DNA from: Pleurodeles waltl
Taxonomy: Eukaryota > Chordata > Amphibia > Caudata > Salamandridae
Length of the DNA: 64,000 bases
NCBI RefSeq assembly: GCF_031143425.1
Contig: NC_090444.1
Location: 58,337,533-58,401,532 of the forward strand
Reading direction: 5' to 3'
Shown: positions 47,088 through 58,324 of the stretch, piece after piece
Layout of the letters: each line of letters opens with the position of its first letter
How positions within the stretch are numbered: the first letter of the stretch is position 1
Position numbers and translations under genes: made by a program
Notes under the pieces: generated by a model
What the model was told of the DNA's origin: nothing
Seen by the model: only the letters and a program-made list of their open reading frames with translations
Databases searched by the model: none

Positions 47088-49606
47088 TTACTGTCATGGG
47101 CACTACATCTCGCCATGCAAATGAGGTATCATTTTTTTCGGGAGATGTGGGGGAATGCTGGGTGTAAGGAAGTCTGTGGCTCCCCTCAGATTCCAGAACT
47201 TTGCAGCAGGAAAATGTGAGGAAAACGTTTTTTTGCCAAATTTTGAGGTTTGCAAAGGATTCTGTGTAACATAACCTGATGAGAGCCCCACAAGTCACCC
47301 CATCCTGGATTCCCATAGGTGTGTAGTTTTTAAAAAAGCACAGATTTCATAATTTTTCCTAGGTACTGGCTGAGCTAGAGGCCAAAATCCACAGCTGGGC
47401 ACTTTCCCAAAAATATGTCAGTTGTCAATGTAAAAAGTTGATGTGTCCAGGTTGCGTTTTGGGGTGTTTCCTGTCTCGGGCACTAGGCCTACCCACACAG
47501 GTGAGGTACCATTGTTATTGTGAGAATAGAAGAACAAGTGTTATTGCCACTGATAGCCGGTCAGAACCTTGATAAGTAAACTTACAAGGAGAGACGCCCA
47601 GGCTGATGAACCTTTTGACCACGTTCGGAGACTTCCCAGAACGAGATATCCTTTGGCATCACCAACCAATAAATCAATAACCCAATCAATCTCCTAGTAA
47701 CTAATCAACAAGAAAATCAATAACATGTAACAAGAATCAATAACAAATTCACCATGACCTTTTGGTCAATGAATAAGCACACCAATTGGGTTAAGTGTTA
47801 GGATATTTATTTCCCTATTTGTTACAATCTAAAGTTATTTCCGTTAATCTCATTAGCAATCAATCTCATTAGTAAGTCTTCAAACTTTGTAATTAGAACA
47901 CAATTTCAATGCATAGAGAATATTCATTAAGCAATAAAACATCACTAATAAGAAGCAGTTCAACAAAGTCTCGGAATACAAGCTTCAACAAAGCAGGAAT
48001 TCAGTCATTTGTCTATTTGCGTCAGAATTTTAGTGAACACCTTAGCTAACCTCGAATTAGCATCAGCATGTTGGGCTTCATGCAAAACAATTTAGCAAAC
48101 ACAAATTTGGAAAACATCTAACTATGGCCTCTATCAAAAGAGCAGTTGGTACCTAGAAAGAAAGGCAAACAGACAATTACAATTTGCATCGGATAGTTAC
48201 CCCTCCAATGAATCAGCAATCAGCGTCAGTCTTCGTCCTCAGGACATCAGTCGATTCACCATCAGCAAGAACAAGACAGGTTAAAGTCTCAATACGGCAT
48301 AGCTAAGAATAAGACTCTTCCCTCATAAAGAGGAGAAGTAAGTATCAAGTAAGGATTCAGTAGAGGATGGTTAAGATATCAAAACAGCAAAGTCTCAAAG
48401 AATAATGGCAAAAGAATAGTTCGGTGGAATGTCCAGCAATGGCTCATAATAGGTGATTTCTTCTCGGGCCCTGCGGTTATATCAAAACAGTCGAACTAGC
48501 CCTAAATTCCCTATTGGATCAATTTTGGTGCATAATTATCTCTGTCCAATAATCCTCCATACACCTTACTAGAATTTTCCACAAAACACAGTTCTCATGC
48601 AGTCGATTAGCTCCTGTAATTGGTGTCTTCATTGGGTGGAATGTCAGGTAAGAAAGTTACACTTTACACTCCAGGCAGTAGTCCCATTGTCTTCTCCTCA
48701 ACTAAACAACCTTGTACCTGTTACGAATTACACTGTTGCATTCGGCAAGAATGTCTCCTTGAGCAAGTCGGGTCCCATGAGAAAGAATTTACTACGGCTA
48801 CACACACACATATCTCTAGCTTCTGGAAAAGTACAGCTTCGTGTCCTTCAGGAAAACAGCACATTGCACGTTAGAAAAACACAGTTAATATGAGACCAGG
48901 CAGCTAGGCCCAGACCCTCGCTAAGCTAAGGCCTAGTAATTTATTTTAGCAAACCCCTAATACATGACTCTAATTATAATATGCTAATACAAATTCATAC
49001 ATTAGTACATTATTAATTCATCTTTAATAAGTTTAATTAGTCCTCGTATACATTGGTGACCATTCCCCGTGGGCACATTTCAAACGTGTGTATTATTTTC
49101 TACATTAACAGATTTTCTATGCAGCTTCATTACACAATATATTGCAAGCTTTTCATGTCAATATAAATTTTAAAAGACACACTCCAACACCCCTTGTCTT
49201 TCTCTACATTTTTCCCTTCCAAATGTAAGACAGTGTGTAAAAAAGACATCTATTTGAGAAATGCCCTGTAATTCCCCTGCTAGTATGGGCCCCCTAAATT
49301 CAGAGATGTGCAAATAACCACTGCTCCTCAGCACTTTATCTTGTGGCCATTTTGGAAATACAAAGGTTTCCTAGATATCTATTTTTCACTCTTTATATTT
49401 CACCAAATGAATTGCTGTATACCTGGTATACAATGAAAACCCATTGCAAGGAGCAGCTCCTTTATTGGCTCTGGATAACTAGGGTTCTTGATGAACCTAC
49501 AAGTTTAGGTAGCTTATGTGGACAAAATGTTATGTTAAGCACCAACTGCCCCAAATAGCCAAAAAGGCTCGGCACAGGAGGGGGAAAAGGCCTGGCAGTG
49601 AAGGGG
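47088..49606 (+). mobile_element. Second piggyBac copy, truncated, opposite orientation
   Basis: Reverse complement of the left arm of the first copy. One degenerate unit of the 382-bp repeat occupies about 47095-47530, followed after an inserted LTR by 49190-49606. The terminus GGCAGTGAAGGGG lies against TTAA at 49607-49610. Relative to copy 1, about 0.6 kb near the end (corresponding to 3110-3690) is deleted, and the transposase half is absent. Confidence 0.8.
47551..49189 (+). mobile_element. Probable solo LTR (1639 bp)
   Basis: Begins TGATAGCCGG and ends CTCCAACA. The first piggyBac copy shows the uninterrupted site (near 4020-4040), proving that this segment is an insertion. Flanks CCAC and CCCC would be a 4-bp target duplication with one change. 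There is no coding frame with a domain. TG...CA ends and length suggest a solo LTR of a gypsy-like element; the strand is arbitrary. Confidence 0.65.
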
Positions 49607-49610
49607 TTAA

Positions 49611-49850
49611 CTGAGCATTCCTCAGTACACTCACACCATTCAGTCATTAAATCTTCATCCACATCCACATAGGTGAGGAGCAACATTATCCTTAAACCTC
49701 TAGGTATTCTCTTCTGCTTCAAGAACTTAGTAAGTGAAGTCATGTCCCACTATTGTTTGACCTCAGTTTTCCTTGCCTTTTCCAATTCCTTAATCAACTG
49801 TGTGAGCATTCTCTCCCCACAAAATTATTTGTACTTCTCATTTTTTCCTA
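49611..49850 (-). pseudogene. Penelope-like element N-terminal fragment
   Basis: On the minus strand it reads LIKELEKARKTEVKQ, then FLKQKRIPRGLRIMLL and a VDEDLMTEWCECTEECS word. These are characteristic of the region upstream of the reverse transcriptase in Penelope-like elements. It is broken by one stop and cut at its downstream side by the piggyBac terminus. Confidence 0.55.
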
Positions 49851-49853
49851 TAT

Positions 49854-49909
49854 ACATATATGATATATATATATATATATGATATATATATATATATATA
49901 TATATATGA

Positions 49910-49953
<44 letters not shown>

Positions 49954-49960
49954 TATATAC
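49854..49960. repeat. AT dinucleotide microsatellite
   Basis: Almost pure (AT)n with a few interruptions. The open frames here encode only Ile/Tyr repeats and are not genes. Confidence 0.95.
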
Positions 49961-49962
49961 AT

Positions 49963-50141
49963 CCAAAACCAACAATTGTAAGACAATTGATTCGTTGCAC
50001 TCCAGGAGAGTAAACTGTGATCAAGACCGAGCGGTCGAAACGCGTTGGTGGTGTCTTCTCTTTTTTATACTTATTTGGATAGAACCAATAAAACTCTCCT
50101 GGAGTGAAATGAATCAATTGTCTTACAATTGTTGGTTTTGG
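49963..50141. repeat. Long hairpin unit between AT tracts
   Basis: 31-bp perfect arms at 49963-49993 and 50111-50141, and inner 14-bp arms at 49998-50011 and 50093-50106 (CACTCCAGGAGAGT facing ACTCTCCTGGAGTG). The loop contains a hammerhead-like core and an AATAAA. Similar loops are known at the borders of Penelope-like elements; placement here fits that context. Confidence 0.75.
50015..50046 (+). ncRNA. Degenerate hammerhead-ribozyme-like motif
   Basis: A stem-II-like hairpin GACC-GAGC-GGTC (50025-50036) is followed immediately by GAAAC and preceded by TGATCAA. The hammerhead core is CUGANGA, stem II, GAAA, so the right half fits and the left half has two differences. Self-cleavage is doubtful, but the layout is that of Penelope-associated hammerheads. 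Confidence 0.35.
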
Positions 50142-50216
50142 ATATGTCAGAGGAATGGTCCCTTCCTCACGTTTGCACCCGTAAAATGTGCGCGCCACAA
50201 GGTGGACCTTGGATGG

Positions 50217-50260
<44 letters not shown>
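50217..50260. repeat. AT dinucleotide microsatellite
   Basis: Second (AT)n tract, about 44 bp. Confidence 0.95.
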
Positions 50261-50262
<2 letters not shown>

Positions 50263-50393
50263 ATACTCCTATGCTCCTAATAGGCTCAAACGGCCCATAA
50301 GAGGTGGCGCAAAACCAGCAAGAGCAGACCAGTAATAGTCATTAATTCAAAGCGAAAACAATAAATAACGCGCACTCAGGACTTCAAAAAAGA

Positions 50394-50450
50394 AAAGCAC
50401 AAGCTTTTAATCACAACGAGTTTCGGCTGTCAACATAGCCTTGAACACGT
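50394..50450 (-). ncRNA. Second hammerhead-like motif, Penelope border
   Basis: On the minus strand, a GGCT...AGCC stem (50440-50425) is followed by GAAAC and preceded by TGTTCAA, parallel to the motif at 50015-50046. It lies downstream of the minus-strand Penelope endonuclease, on the same strand, which is where terminal-repeat hammerheads occur in this class. Confidence 0.35.
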
Positions 50451-51828
50451 GAATTCCAGCACCAATTGAACAGCAATTAAATGTAACGTATTCCGTTGCA
50501 TAAAAATAGGACTGAATAACAGGAGTGAAGCTCAAAACACAGGACAAAATTAATTACTTATGATAAAATCTCTAAGTAATCTAACATTGCACAGCTCACA
50601 TTAAAAAGATAATCTGCAATAACTTATCAATACAAAATCATCCATATAATATATCACAAAATATATTTCAATTACTTTATCCAAATATTTAAAAGAGATC
50701 TATAAAATCATTTCAAGTGCTGTTACTTCAATTGCCCTAAAATCTGGAAAAGCGGGATAGAATACATAAAAATAAATCAAACTCAGTATATATAACCTTC
50801 ATATAAATATAGATAAATTACCATCTTCTAAAAGTAAAAAAATACTGAATACAAAAATCCAAACAAATGTACCAGCCCCCTTCCCCATTCAACAATTATT
50901 CATATGAATGTTAAATTTGTTCCTACTTCCTCCAAGATAACACTAACCTAAAAGAAATACAACAGAATAGAGTTTTTATCCAGTTATTCGACCAGTTTTG
51001 AACAGAACAGAGAGACATAAAGATATACACAAATACATTTTCAAAAAATTCCTTATCTACGTCCATCACCCAAAACACTACGTGAAGTTCAAATATAGGT
51101 GAAATAGAAGGTAAGTGAATGGGATCCAATTATCATTCATCTGACCCCCAACTTACTGTAAAAAAAATATAAAATAAACTAATTATACACCCTAAAAAAC
51201 CATACATATCTGCAACCTCAGTAATAAAGAAAAAGAAAGAAAAAACAGACCAATATTAGTTATAAAACACCAAAATTAAAAAATATACATATGTAACAAA
51301 CTGCACCTATACATGTCATAATAACAACCAATCTTCTAATCCTCATAAAGGTGAGTAATCAATTCCTCATCAGAGTTCAAACCTTTAGGTATCTTAGTTT
51401 CCAAATCCAAAATACATCTCAATTCCTTTTTACGTAATATTTGTTCTCTGTTACCACCTCTATAATATGATGGCACATGTTCAATAGCAAAATATGACAG
51501 TAAAGAGCAGTCAGACTTACGTTGTTGTTCAAAATGTCTAGCTACAGGGTAATGTGTATCTTTGGATGTAATGGCTTGCATATGTTCCAGGACACGCTTC
51601 TTTACACTATGTTTTGTACTGCTCACATACCACCTTTGACAAGGGCATTCTAGTATATAAATTGTGAATGGAGTAGTGTAAGTCAAAAATTGAGAGATCT
51701 GGCGCATATTTTGTGGTTTACATGTAAAATATTCTTTCTGCATAATACTATTGCGTCAAGCCTTTCAAGGTCCACAGGGAAAAAATCCCTGTAGATTATG
51801 TTCTCTGATTTGAGGGATAGTAGTTATA
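50451..51828 (-). mobile_element. Penelope-like element, 3' part, minus strand
   Basis: Contains the GIY-YIG endonuclease (51743-51336) and about 0.9 kb of AT-rich 3' sequence. Upstream of the endonuclease it carries the RT-endonuclease linker that also occurs at 54314-54505 on the plus strand. At about 51828 it meets a plus-strand element head to head. Confidence 0.8.
51336..51743 (-). CDS. GIY-YIG endonuclease domain of a Penelope-like element
   Basis: A 135-codon open frame on the minus strand. It begins in the linker (MQKEYFTCKPQNMRQISQFL). The endonuclease core follows with TIYILECPCQRWYVSST, in which YIL and YVS occupy the GIY and YIG positions, as usual in Penelope-like enzymes. KKRVLEHMQAI supplies the conserved arginine and glutamate/histidine region. 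VARHFEQQ and LRCILDLET match the C-terminal part. In intact elements this domain nicks the target for reverse transcription. It is a domain-length remnant without its reverse transcriptase, so it is not a functional gene. Confidence 0.85.
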   Translation of the reverse strand: MQKEYFTCKPQNMRQISQFLTYTTPFTIYILECPCQRWYVSSTKHSVKKRVLEHMQAITSKDTHYPVARHFEQQRKSDCSLLSYFAIEHVPSYYRGGNREQILRKKELRCILDLETKIPKGLNSDEELITHLYED

Positions 51829-54505
51829 TCTTTAGAACATTGAAATTGAAGAAATCGTTTCATTTGAAACATCAAAACTATACTGGGCAGAGCTTTGAAT
51901 GTCTTAATAGTTCTGAGAGTCAAGATGTGTTGTGTATTAGTGATGTTGATTCTCTTTTAACTCTTCATGAGTTAGAAAATAATGAGTTAATACAGGATGA
52001 AACAAAAGATTTGTACCAAAGCTTGGATAATTTAGGTGTTACATATGATCTTACTAGACCTTCAAGGTTTAAACCTAGATCTACATTTTTTCCCAATATG
52101 AATCATGATAATATTGATACTTTTCATGATATGGTTGTTCAAAATCTTGTTCAGTATCGACATAGAACATGGTTTAAACCTAGACAAAACCAGAATTTGA
52201 CGTTAGATCAGAGAAACACTATTAAAGCACTGGCTGACAATAAAGATATTATTATATGTGCGGCCGATAAAGGTAGTAATATAGTGCTCATGCATAGACA
52301 GATGTACATTGATGAGGTTATGCGTCAATTAAATAACACTCAATTTTATATGACTTTCATCAAAGAGATATATGTGAATAATATAATAGGAATTTGGCAT
52401 CTTTTGACAGATTGGAAGGATGAAGGCTTACTAATATGGGAGGAATATTGTTTTTTGAAGAAGGATTTCCCTAAATTACCTGTGTTATACATTCTTCCCA
52501 AGATCCATAAGAACAGGAATTGCCCTCCAGGTAGACCTATAGGGCCAGATGTATCAAAACGTTTTGCACTTGCAAACGGTGCGAATCGGTAAATTCGGCC
52601 GTTTGCGAGTGCAAAACAGTGGTCTGCGATGCATGAAATGCATTCGCAGACCACAAATAAGAGATCGCAAAATTTGCGATTTCTTGCGTTGCGACCTGGA
52701 AATTGTGAGTCGCAATTTGCGATTCGCAATTTCCAGGTCGCAAGGCTATGCTGGAAAAAATCGCAAATTGCGATTTTTCCAAAAATGGCATTTTGCACTT
52801 GCAAAATACCATGAAATGCAACCAGGTGGTAACCTGGTGCAAAATGTAAAAATGCAGTAAAACTGCATTTTTAAATTTAACATATAAAGCACACATGCCC
52901 TTTTGGCATGTGTGTACCTTTCATGTTGAAAAAAAAAATTGGGGTGCAGGAGAGGGGGCCTTAGGCCCCCAGCACTCTGGCCTTTTGCATTTCCAAAATT
53001 GCGATTTCTGGTTCAGAAATCGCAATTTTGAAAATGCAAAAAATGTGCAGCTTTGGGCCAACATGCCCATAGCTGCGAATGGGGCCGGTATCGCAATGTG
53101 CGATTCGGTAATAGCATTTGCGATTTTTAAGAAATCACTATTACCGATTCGCAAATGTGATACATGGCCCTTTGCGAGTCGGTAATAGCGATTTCTTAAA
53201 AATCGCTATTACCGAATCGCAATGGGATGTGATGATACATCTGGCCCATCCTGTGATAGTGCATTGGAGAATGTATCTAAGTATGTTGAATTTTTTCTGA
53301 GGGAATTTGCTGTTAACCTACCCTCATATGTTCGTGATACCAAAGATTTTTAGGGTAAATTGGAAGGAATTGGTTGGGAAGATGATTTTGTATTAATAAC
53401 CTTGGATGTGAATTCCTTGTATACAATCATTGAACATGATAAAGGTATACAAGCTTGCAGACACTTTTTACATGAGAGATCACTAAAGTATTTGGCACAT
53501 ACTGATATGATCGTTGATATGATTTTATATTGTCTCACCAATAATATATTTTTGTTCATTGGAATATTATATAAACAAATCCTCGGGACTGAGGTGGATA
53601 CCTACTTCGCTCCCAGTTTTGCCTGTCTTTTTTTAGGATGTGGAAAGAGGAGATTTTCAAGGATGAGGCCAATTATCCGGAAATTAAACAGGCTATTTTG
53701 TGGCTACGATAAATCGATGATTTATTCATTGTTGGGAAAGGAACTGAAGAAGCAGCTAAAAAGTTCATTGAAAAACTTAATAAGAATGATTTAAATATTA
53801 TATTGGCATTCAATATGAGTAAATCATCAATTGAGTTTAAACATAAGAGAATTAATACAGAACTCTTCCGTAAAAGTATGGCTGTCAATAGTCTGTTACA
53901 TGCTTCTAGTGGGCATCCGGAAAATTTGAAATAGAGTATTCCATATGGAGAGTTGTTGAGGGTTAATAGAATCTGAAGTGCTGAGGAGGTTTTTGAGAGG
54001 GAGAAAAAAGATATGATCTTGAGGTTTAAACAAACAAGGATATCCCAATTAGGTGATTAATAAGGCAATTGAAAAAATAAAAAGAGAGAAAAGAATGCAG
54101 ACACTATTTGATAATACATCTAAGAAAAAGGATGATGATATGTAGAGTATTAGATTGATTATAACATACAATGAAGATACTCCTCATATTAATAAAATTG
54201 TATCCAAGAATTGGAATATTTTGAGAAGTGATCATATTATTGGGAACTCAATTAAAAATAGACCCAAGATCACATATAGAAGAGGATGGAGTCTTTGTGA
54301 TATCTTAAGATCTAATGATATCACTACTATCCCTAAAATCAGAGAACATAATCTACAGGTTTTTTTTCCCGGTGGACATTGTAAGGCTTGCCGTAATAGT
54401 ATTATGCGGAAAGAATATCTTACATGTAAGCCAGGAAATATGCGGCAAATCTCGCAATTTTTGACTTGCAGTATGTCATTACAATTTATATACTAGAATG
54501 CCCAA
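51798..54505 (+). pseudogene. Penelope-like element, reverse transcriptase, plus strand
   Basis: An open frame from 51798 to 52541 carries RFKPRSTFFPN, the ADKGSNIVLMHR block (about 52260) and LPKIHKNRNCPPGRPI (52495-52540), the diagnostic Penelope RT box. A 706-bp MITE interrupts it there. After the MITE: VNLPSYVRDT, LITLDVNSLYT (catalytic aspartate, about 53395-53425), TYFAPSFACLFLG, and IDDLF (about 53713) where the tyrosine of YIDD has become a stop. The linker (54396-54470) follows and the element stops at the first residues of the endonuclease (about 54505). Frameshifts near 53640 and stops after 53930 disable it. The first about 30 codons belong to the abutting minus-strand element. 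Confidence 0.85.
52542..53247. mobile_element. Palindromic MITE, GGGCCAGATGTA family, full (706 bp)
   Basis: Ends GGGCCAGATGTATCA and TGATACATCTGGCCC are exact inverted repeats; flanks are ATA and ATC. The interior consists of nested inverted repeats around TTGCGAATCG-like words. It is inserted at the PGRP box of the Penelope reverse transcriptase. A truncated relative lies at 46795-47003. Confidence 0.88.
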
Positions 54506-54768
54506 AATACACACACCTGATACACAGACACACACCACACCCACACACCCACAACACTATAAAACACACACCCACATTACCCACAAACCCTTACAATGAA
54601 CACATTTGGAAGATGCCCAGAGAGAGAGATTAGCAAACACAACACCAGCATCCACAGACACACAACACCATCACCCATACAACATCCACACACCTCAAAC
54701 AACGCACACCAACACATCCCCCCACACATCACAACAGACAGCACCTCACACATCACCCACACCACATC

Positions 54769-56267
54769 ATGGCACCTCAAAGACACCCCAGGTTTTCAGA
54801 GGAGGAGCTCAGGGCCATGGTGGAGGAAATCATCCGGGTAGAGCAAGAGCTTTTCGGATCACAGGTGCAGCACACCTCCATTGCAAGGAAGATGGAGCTA
54901 TGGCAGAGAATCGTGGACAGGGTCAACGCAGTGGGACAGCATCTAAGGAAAAGGTGGAATGACCTACGGGGGAAGGTGTGTTCCGTGGTATCAAGACACC
55001 AGATTGCTGTACAGAGGACTGGTGGCGGACCCCAACCTCCTCCCCCACAACTAACAACATTGGAGGAACAAGTCGTGGCAATCCTGCATCCTGAGGGCCT
55101 CGCAGGAGTAGCAGGAGGACTGGACTCTGGAAAGTCATATCTTTATTACCATATCCCCCACCCCACCTGCATGCCATCACATACCCCCACCCTTACCCTC
55201 ACTATATCATCTCACACATGTCCCACTATCACAACCCACACATCTCAATACCAAGGCTCTGCATGCAACATCTATGCATGGACCACGTCACCAAAGCATG
55301 TCCAGTACAGATACCCACACAGACCCCAAACCAACTATCACAAAAGGGCAAACACAATGATAAAACCACAGGAGTAGAGGGTACCTCACGCAATGCACAA
55401 AAGGGCACACACAGATACTAAAACTATGCATTTACACCCCAACAGGACCCCTACCAAACGTCACCGGACAGGAGGTGCCCGACATATCCAGTCCCCCCAC
55501 AGAAGAGGCCCACAGTGATGACAGCAGCTCTGCACGCCTGGATCAAGATGACCAGCCCGGCCCATCAGGGACCACTGGACAGTTGGTTCCCCTGCCACTG
55601 TCACAAGCCACCACAGACCCTCCCCCCCGAGGAAACACCAGCACAGCACCCACCCAGTGGGCCCATCCCTCTGTCCCTAGGGCACGTCAATCAGCAGTGT
55701 GTCCACCACTACAGGGAACGCAGGCAAACCCACCAACCCAAGAAAATCAGGGACCTGGGGTCAGTGGCAGTGGGCACACGGTTCAGGGGACAGAGGCACA
55801 GGATAACAGGGAAGCTGGGAGGACTGCTGTGCGACAGGGGGAGGACAGGCCCAGGGAACTGACACTCCACAAGGCACTCTCCAACATCATAGGAGAATAC
55901 CACCATTCCCAGGAGACCATGAGCACTGTCCAAGTTTCAAGAGACCCAGTGGCTGCAGGAGGAACACTACCTGGGGATCAGGGAGGACTTGAAGTCCATT
56001 AACACCGCCCTGGTCACCATTGCAGGGGTGTTGGCAGACCTTGTCAACACCAGGAGGGACAAAGTGGGAAACAAACGGGCCCCTGACACTAGCCTGGATG
56101 ATGAACAGCCCTCCACCTCCGCCTGCGCTAGTGGACAGGAGGCACCGCCACAGGACCAACAGGTCACCAGCACCCCACCCCCTGCAGAAGGAGAACCACC
56201 CCGCAAACGGTCCCTGAGATCCAGGAACAACACAGAGAACATTGCCAAGACCCCCGCCAGGAAATAA
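54769..56267 (+). pseudogene. Harbinger gene 1 (Myb/SANT-like), copy 2
   Basis: Exon 1 (54769-55129) starts MAPQRHPRFSEEELRAMVEE and carries the Myb/SANT-like domain with LWQRIVDRVNA and RWNDLRGKVCS. At the exon end the donor reads CTG|GAAAGT instead of CTG|GTAAGT in copy 1, so splicing is probably lost. Exon 2 starts at 55446 after AACAG. It holds the acidic linker (EEAHSDDSSS), a helical block (INTALVTIAGVLADLVNTRR) and the basic tail ending NIAKTPARK at 56267. A one-base shift near 55985 separates the linker from the helical block. Confidence 0.82.
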
Positions 56268-56744
56268 GACCCTCCTGAATGTCACCCTTCTGTCCCACTT
56301 TGTCACCCTGTCCACCTTAAACTGCCATTGCTCCCCTTCCTATGTCCCATTGGGCACTGCACCTGTGAGACCAAGAGACAGGACTCTGCCATGGACATTC
56401 CTCCACCATCACCCCAGCCCATTACACACACCCTCCACTTATTAGCACAGAAATAAACACCCTTGAATCATAAAACAATCTGGAGTCAGTCTGTGCTTTC
56501 ACAAATGTGTAATTGCAACATCTCTGAAATATAGCAATGTCAATGTACTTGTTCGCATACCAATGTTACACAGCTGTAGGCCAGCAGTAAACATAGCAGA
56601 GGGCACAAATTGGGACTCAGATCTGTGAAATGGATAGCCAAAGTGACAAGTCAGGGTAGATACACAGAGGTAAAAAGGCAGATTTATGCTAGGTTCTACA
56701 ATAGTATGAGATGTGGGAAGCAGTTCCATCCTCTTACCTGTGTC

Positions 56745-57920
56745 TCACTGGAAGTATTGCATGAGGATGTTGTTTCGATTGTCTACATCTTCTTCTTCTG
56801 CCTCCTCTTCTTCACTGTCCACAGGCTCCACAGCTGCCACAAGACCAGCATCAAGCCCATCCTCCTGCAGAAAAAGCACCTGGCGTCTCAAAGGCAGGTT
56901 GTGCAACATACAGCAGGCCACAATGATCTGGCACACCTTCTTCGGTGAGTAGCATACGGATCCACCTGTCAGATGGAGGCACCGGAATCTGGCCTTCATG
57001 AGTCCGAAGGTGTGCACTATTATCCTCCTAGTTCACCCATGTGCCTCATTGTAGCGTTCCTCTGCCCTTGTCCTGGGATTCTTCACTGGGGTCAGTAGCC
57101 ATGACAGGTTGGGGTAACCAGAGTCACCTGCAAATATCGAGGGACAACTGTTAGACATCCTCCAAACATTAGGGAATCTCCCATACCCAGACAGCAAATT
57201 AAACTGTGTGGGGACTTTAGGCTCACCTATTAGCTACACACAGTGCCTCTGGAGTTGCCCCATCACATAGGGGATGCTGCTATTCCTCAAAATGTAGGTG
57301 TCATGCACAGAGCCAGGATACTTGGCATTCACATGGGAGATGTACTGGTCTGCCAAACACACCATCTGCACATTCATAGAATGGTAGCTTTTCCGGTTTC
57401 TGTACACCTGTTCATTCCTGCGGGGGGGGGGACAAATGCCACATGTGTACCATCAATGGCAACAATGATGTTGGGGATATGTCCCAGGGCATAAAAGTCA
57501 CCTTTCACTGTGGCCAAATCCTCCACCTGAGGGAAAAACAATGTCGCTGCGCGTGTGTTTCAGCAGGGCAGATAACACTCTAGACAACAACTTAGAGAAC
57601 ATTGGCTGGGACATCCCTGATGCCATGGCTACTGTTGTTTGAAAAGACCTACAGGCCAGGAAATGGAGTGCTGACAGGACCTGCACCAGAGGGGGTATTC
57701 CCGTGGGATGGCTGATAGCTGACATCAGGTCAGACTCCAACTGGGCACACAGTTCCTGGATTGTTGCACAATCAAGTCTGTAAGTGATAATTATGTGCCT
57801 GTCTTCCATTGTCGACAGGTCCACCAGGGGTCTGTACACCGGAGGATGTGGCCATCTCATCACCTGCCCCAGCAGACGTGCCCTATGGAGGAGAACGGTT
57901 AGCAGAGGGTCATACAACAC
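56745..57920 (-). pseudogene. Harbinger DDE transposase, copy 2
   Basis: Exon 1 (57920-57227) has MEDRHIIITYRLDCATIQEL and LHFLACRSFQTTVAMASG in an N-terminal helix-turn-helix region. After a +1 shift at about 57530 come AIDGTHVAFVPP (first aspartate), NVQMVCLADQYISHVNAKYP and SVHDTYILRNS. An intron (57226-57129, GTGAGC...TTGCAG) follows. Exon 2 (57128-56745) begins with the GDSGYP word, keeping the second catalytic aspartate. In the RRIIVHTFGLMKARFRCLHL stretch the expected catalytic glutamate is replaced by V and H. The C-terminus is acidic and ends in a QYFQ word. A poly-G run near 57421 adds another shift. Confidence 0.87.
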
Positions 57921-58324
57921 ATCGGTTTCAGGCTGGTTAGCACATTAGTGAACTATTCTTTGTGTGCCTTTGTCTGTCCGTATTCATTGCCTAAATAGGT
58001 GTGACGCAGTTATTTGTCCTGCCATGTGGCCCCCTGAAATGGCAGCTCCCTGACCTGTAAGGTGGGGCAAGGGGAAATGAGGTAACTGCGCTGGCGTTGT
58101 ACACCGTCGCGGTAGGCGGTCGAAGACCACAGCGCAATTCAGCATTGGTTATCATTGGGCCCTATGGGTTCCAGGAGCCAATGACGATGTACGCCGGCGG
58201 TGACGGTACGCAGCGCCGTGGACGTGACCGCCATTTTCTATCAGTTCCTTCTCTTGATACCTGACCTACAACAGGAGAGGACCTACACTGCAAGTGCTGC
58301 TGTGACCTGCGTCTGGAAGCGACA
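57921..58324. promoter_or_regulatory. Bidirectional intergenic region of Harbinger copy 2
   Basis: 404 bp between divergent starts of transposase and gene 3, CpG-containing. It includes CCGCCATTTT at 58228-58237, which fits the YY1 consensus core and lies about 90 bp before the gene 3 start. Promoter function is inferred. Confidence 0.4.

Noticed and set aside
49848..50300. Ile/Tyr-repeat open frames
   Set aside because: Pure translation of AT dinucleotide tracts.
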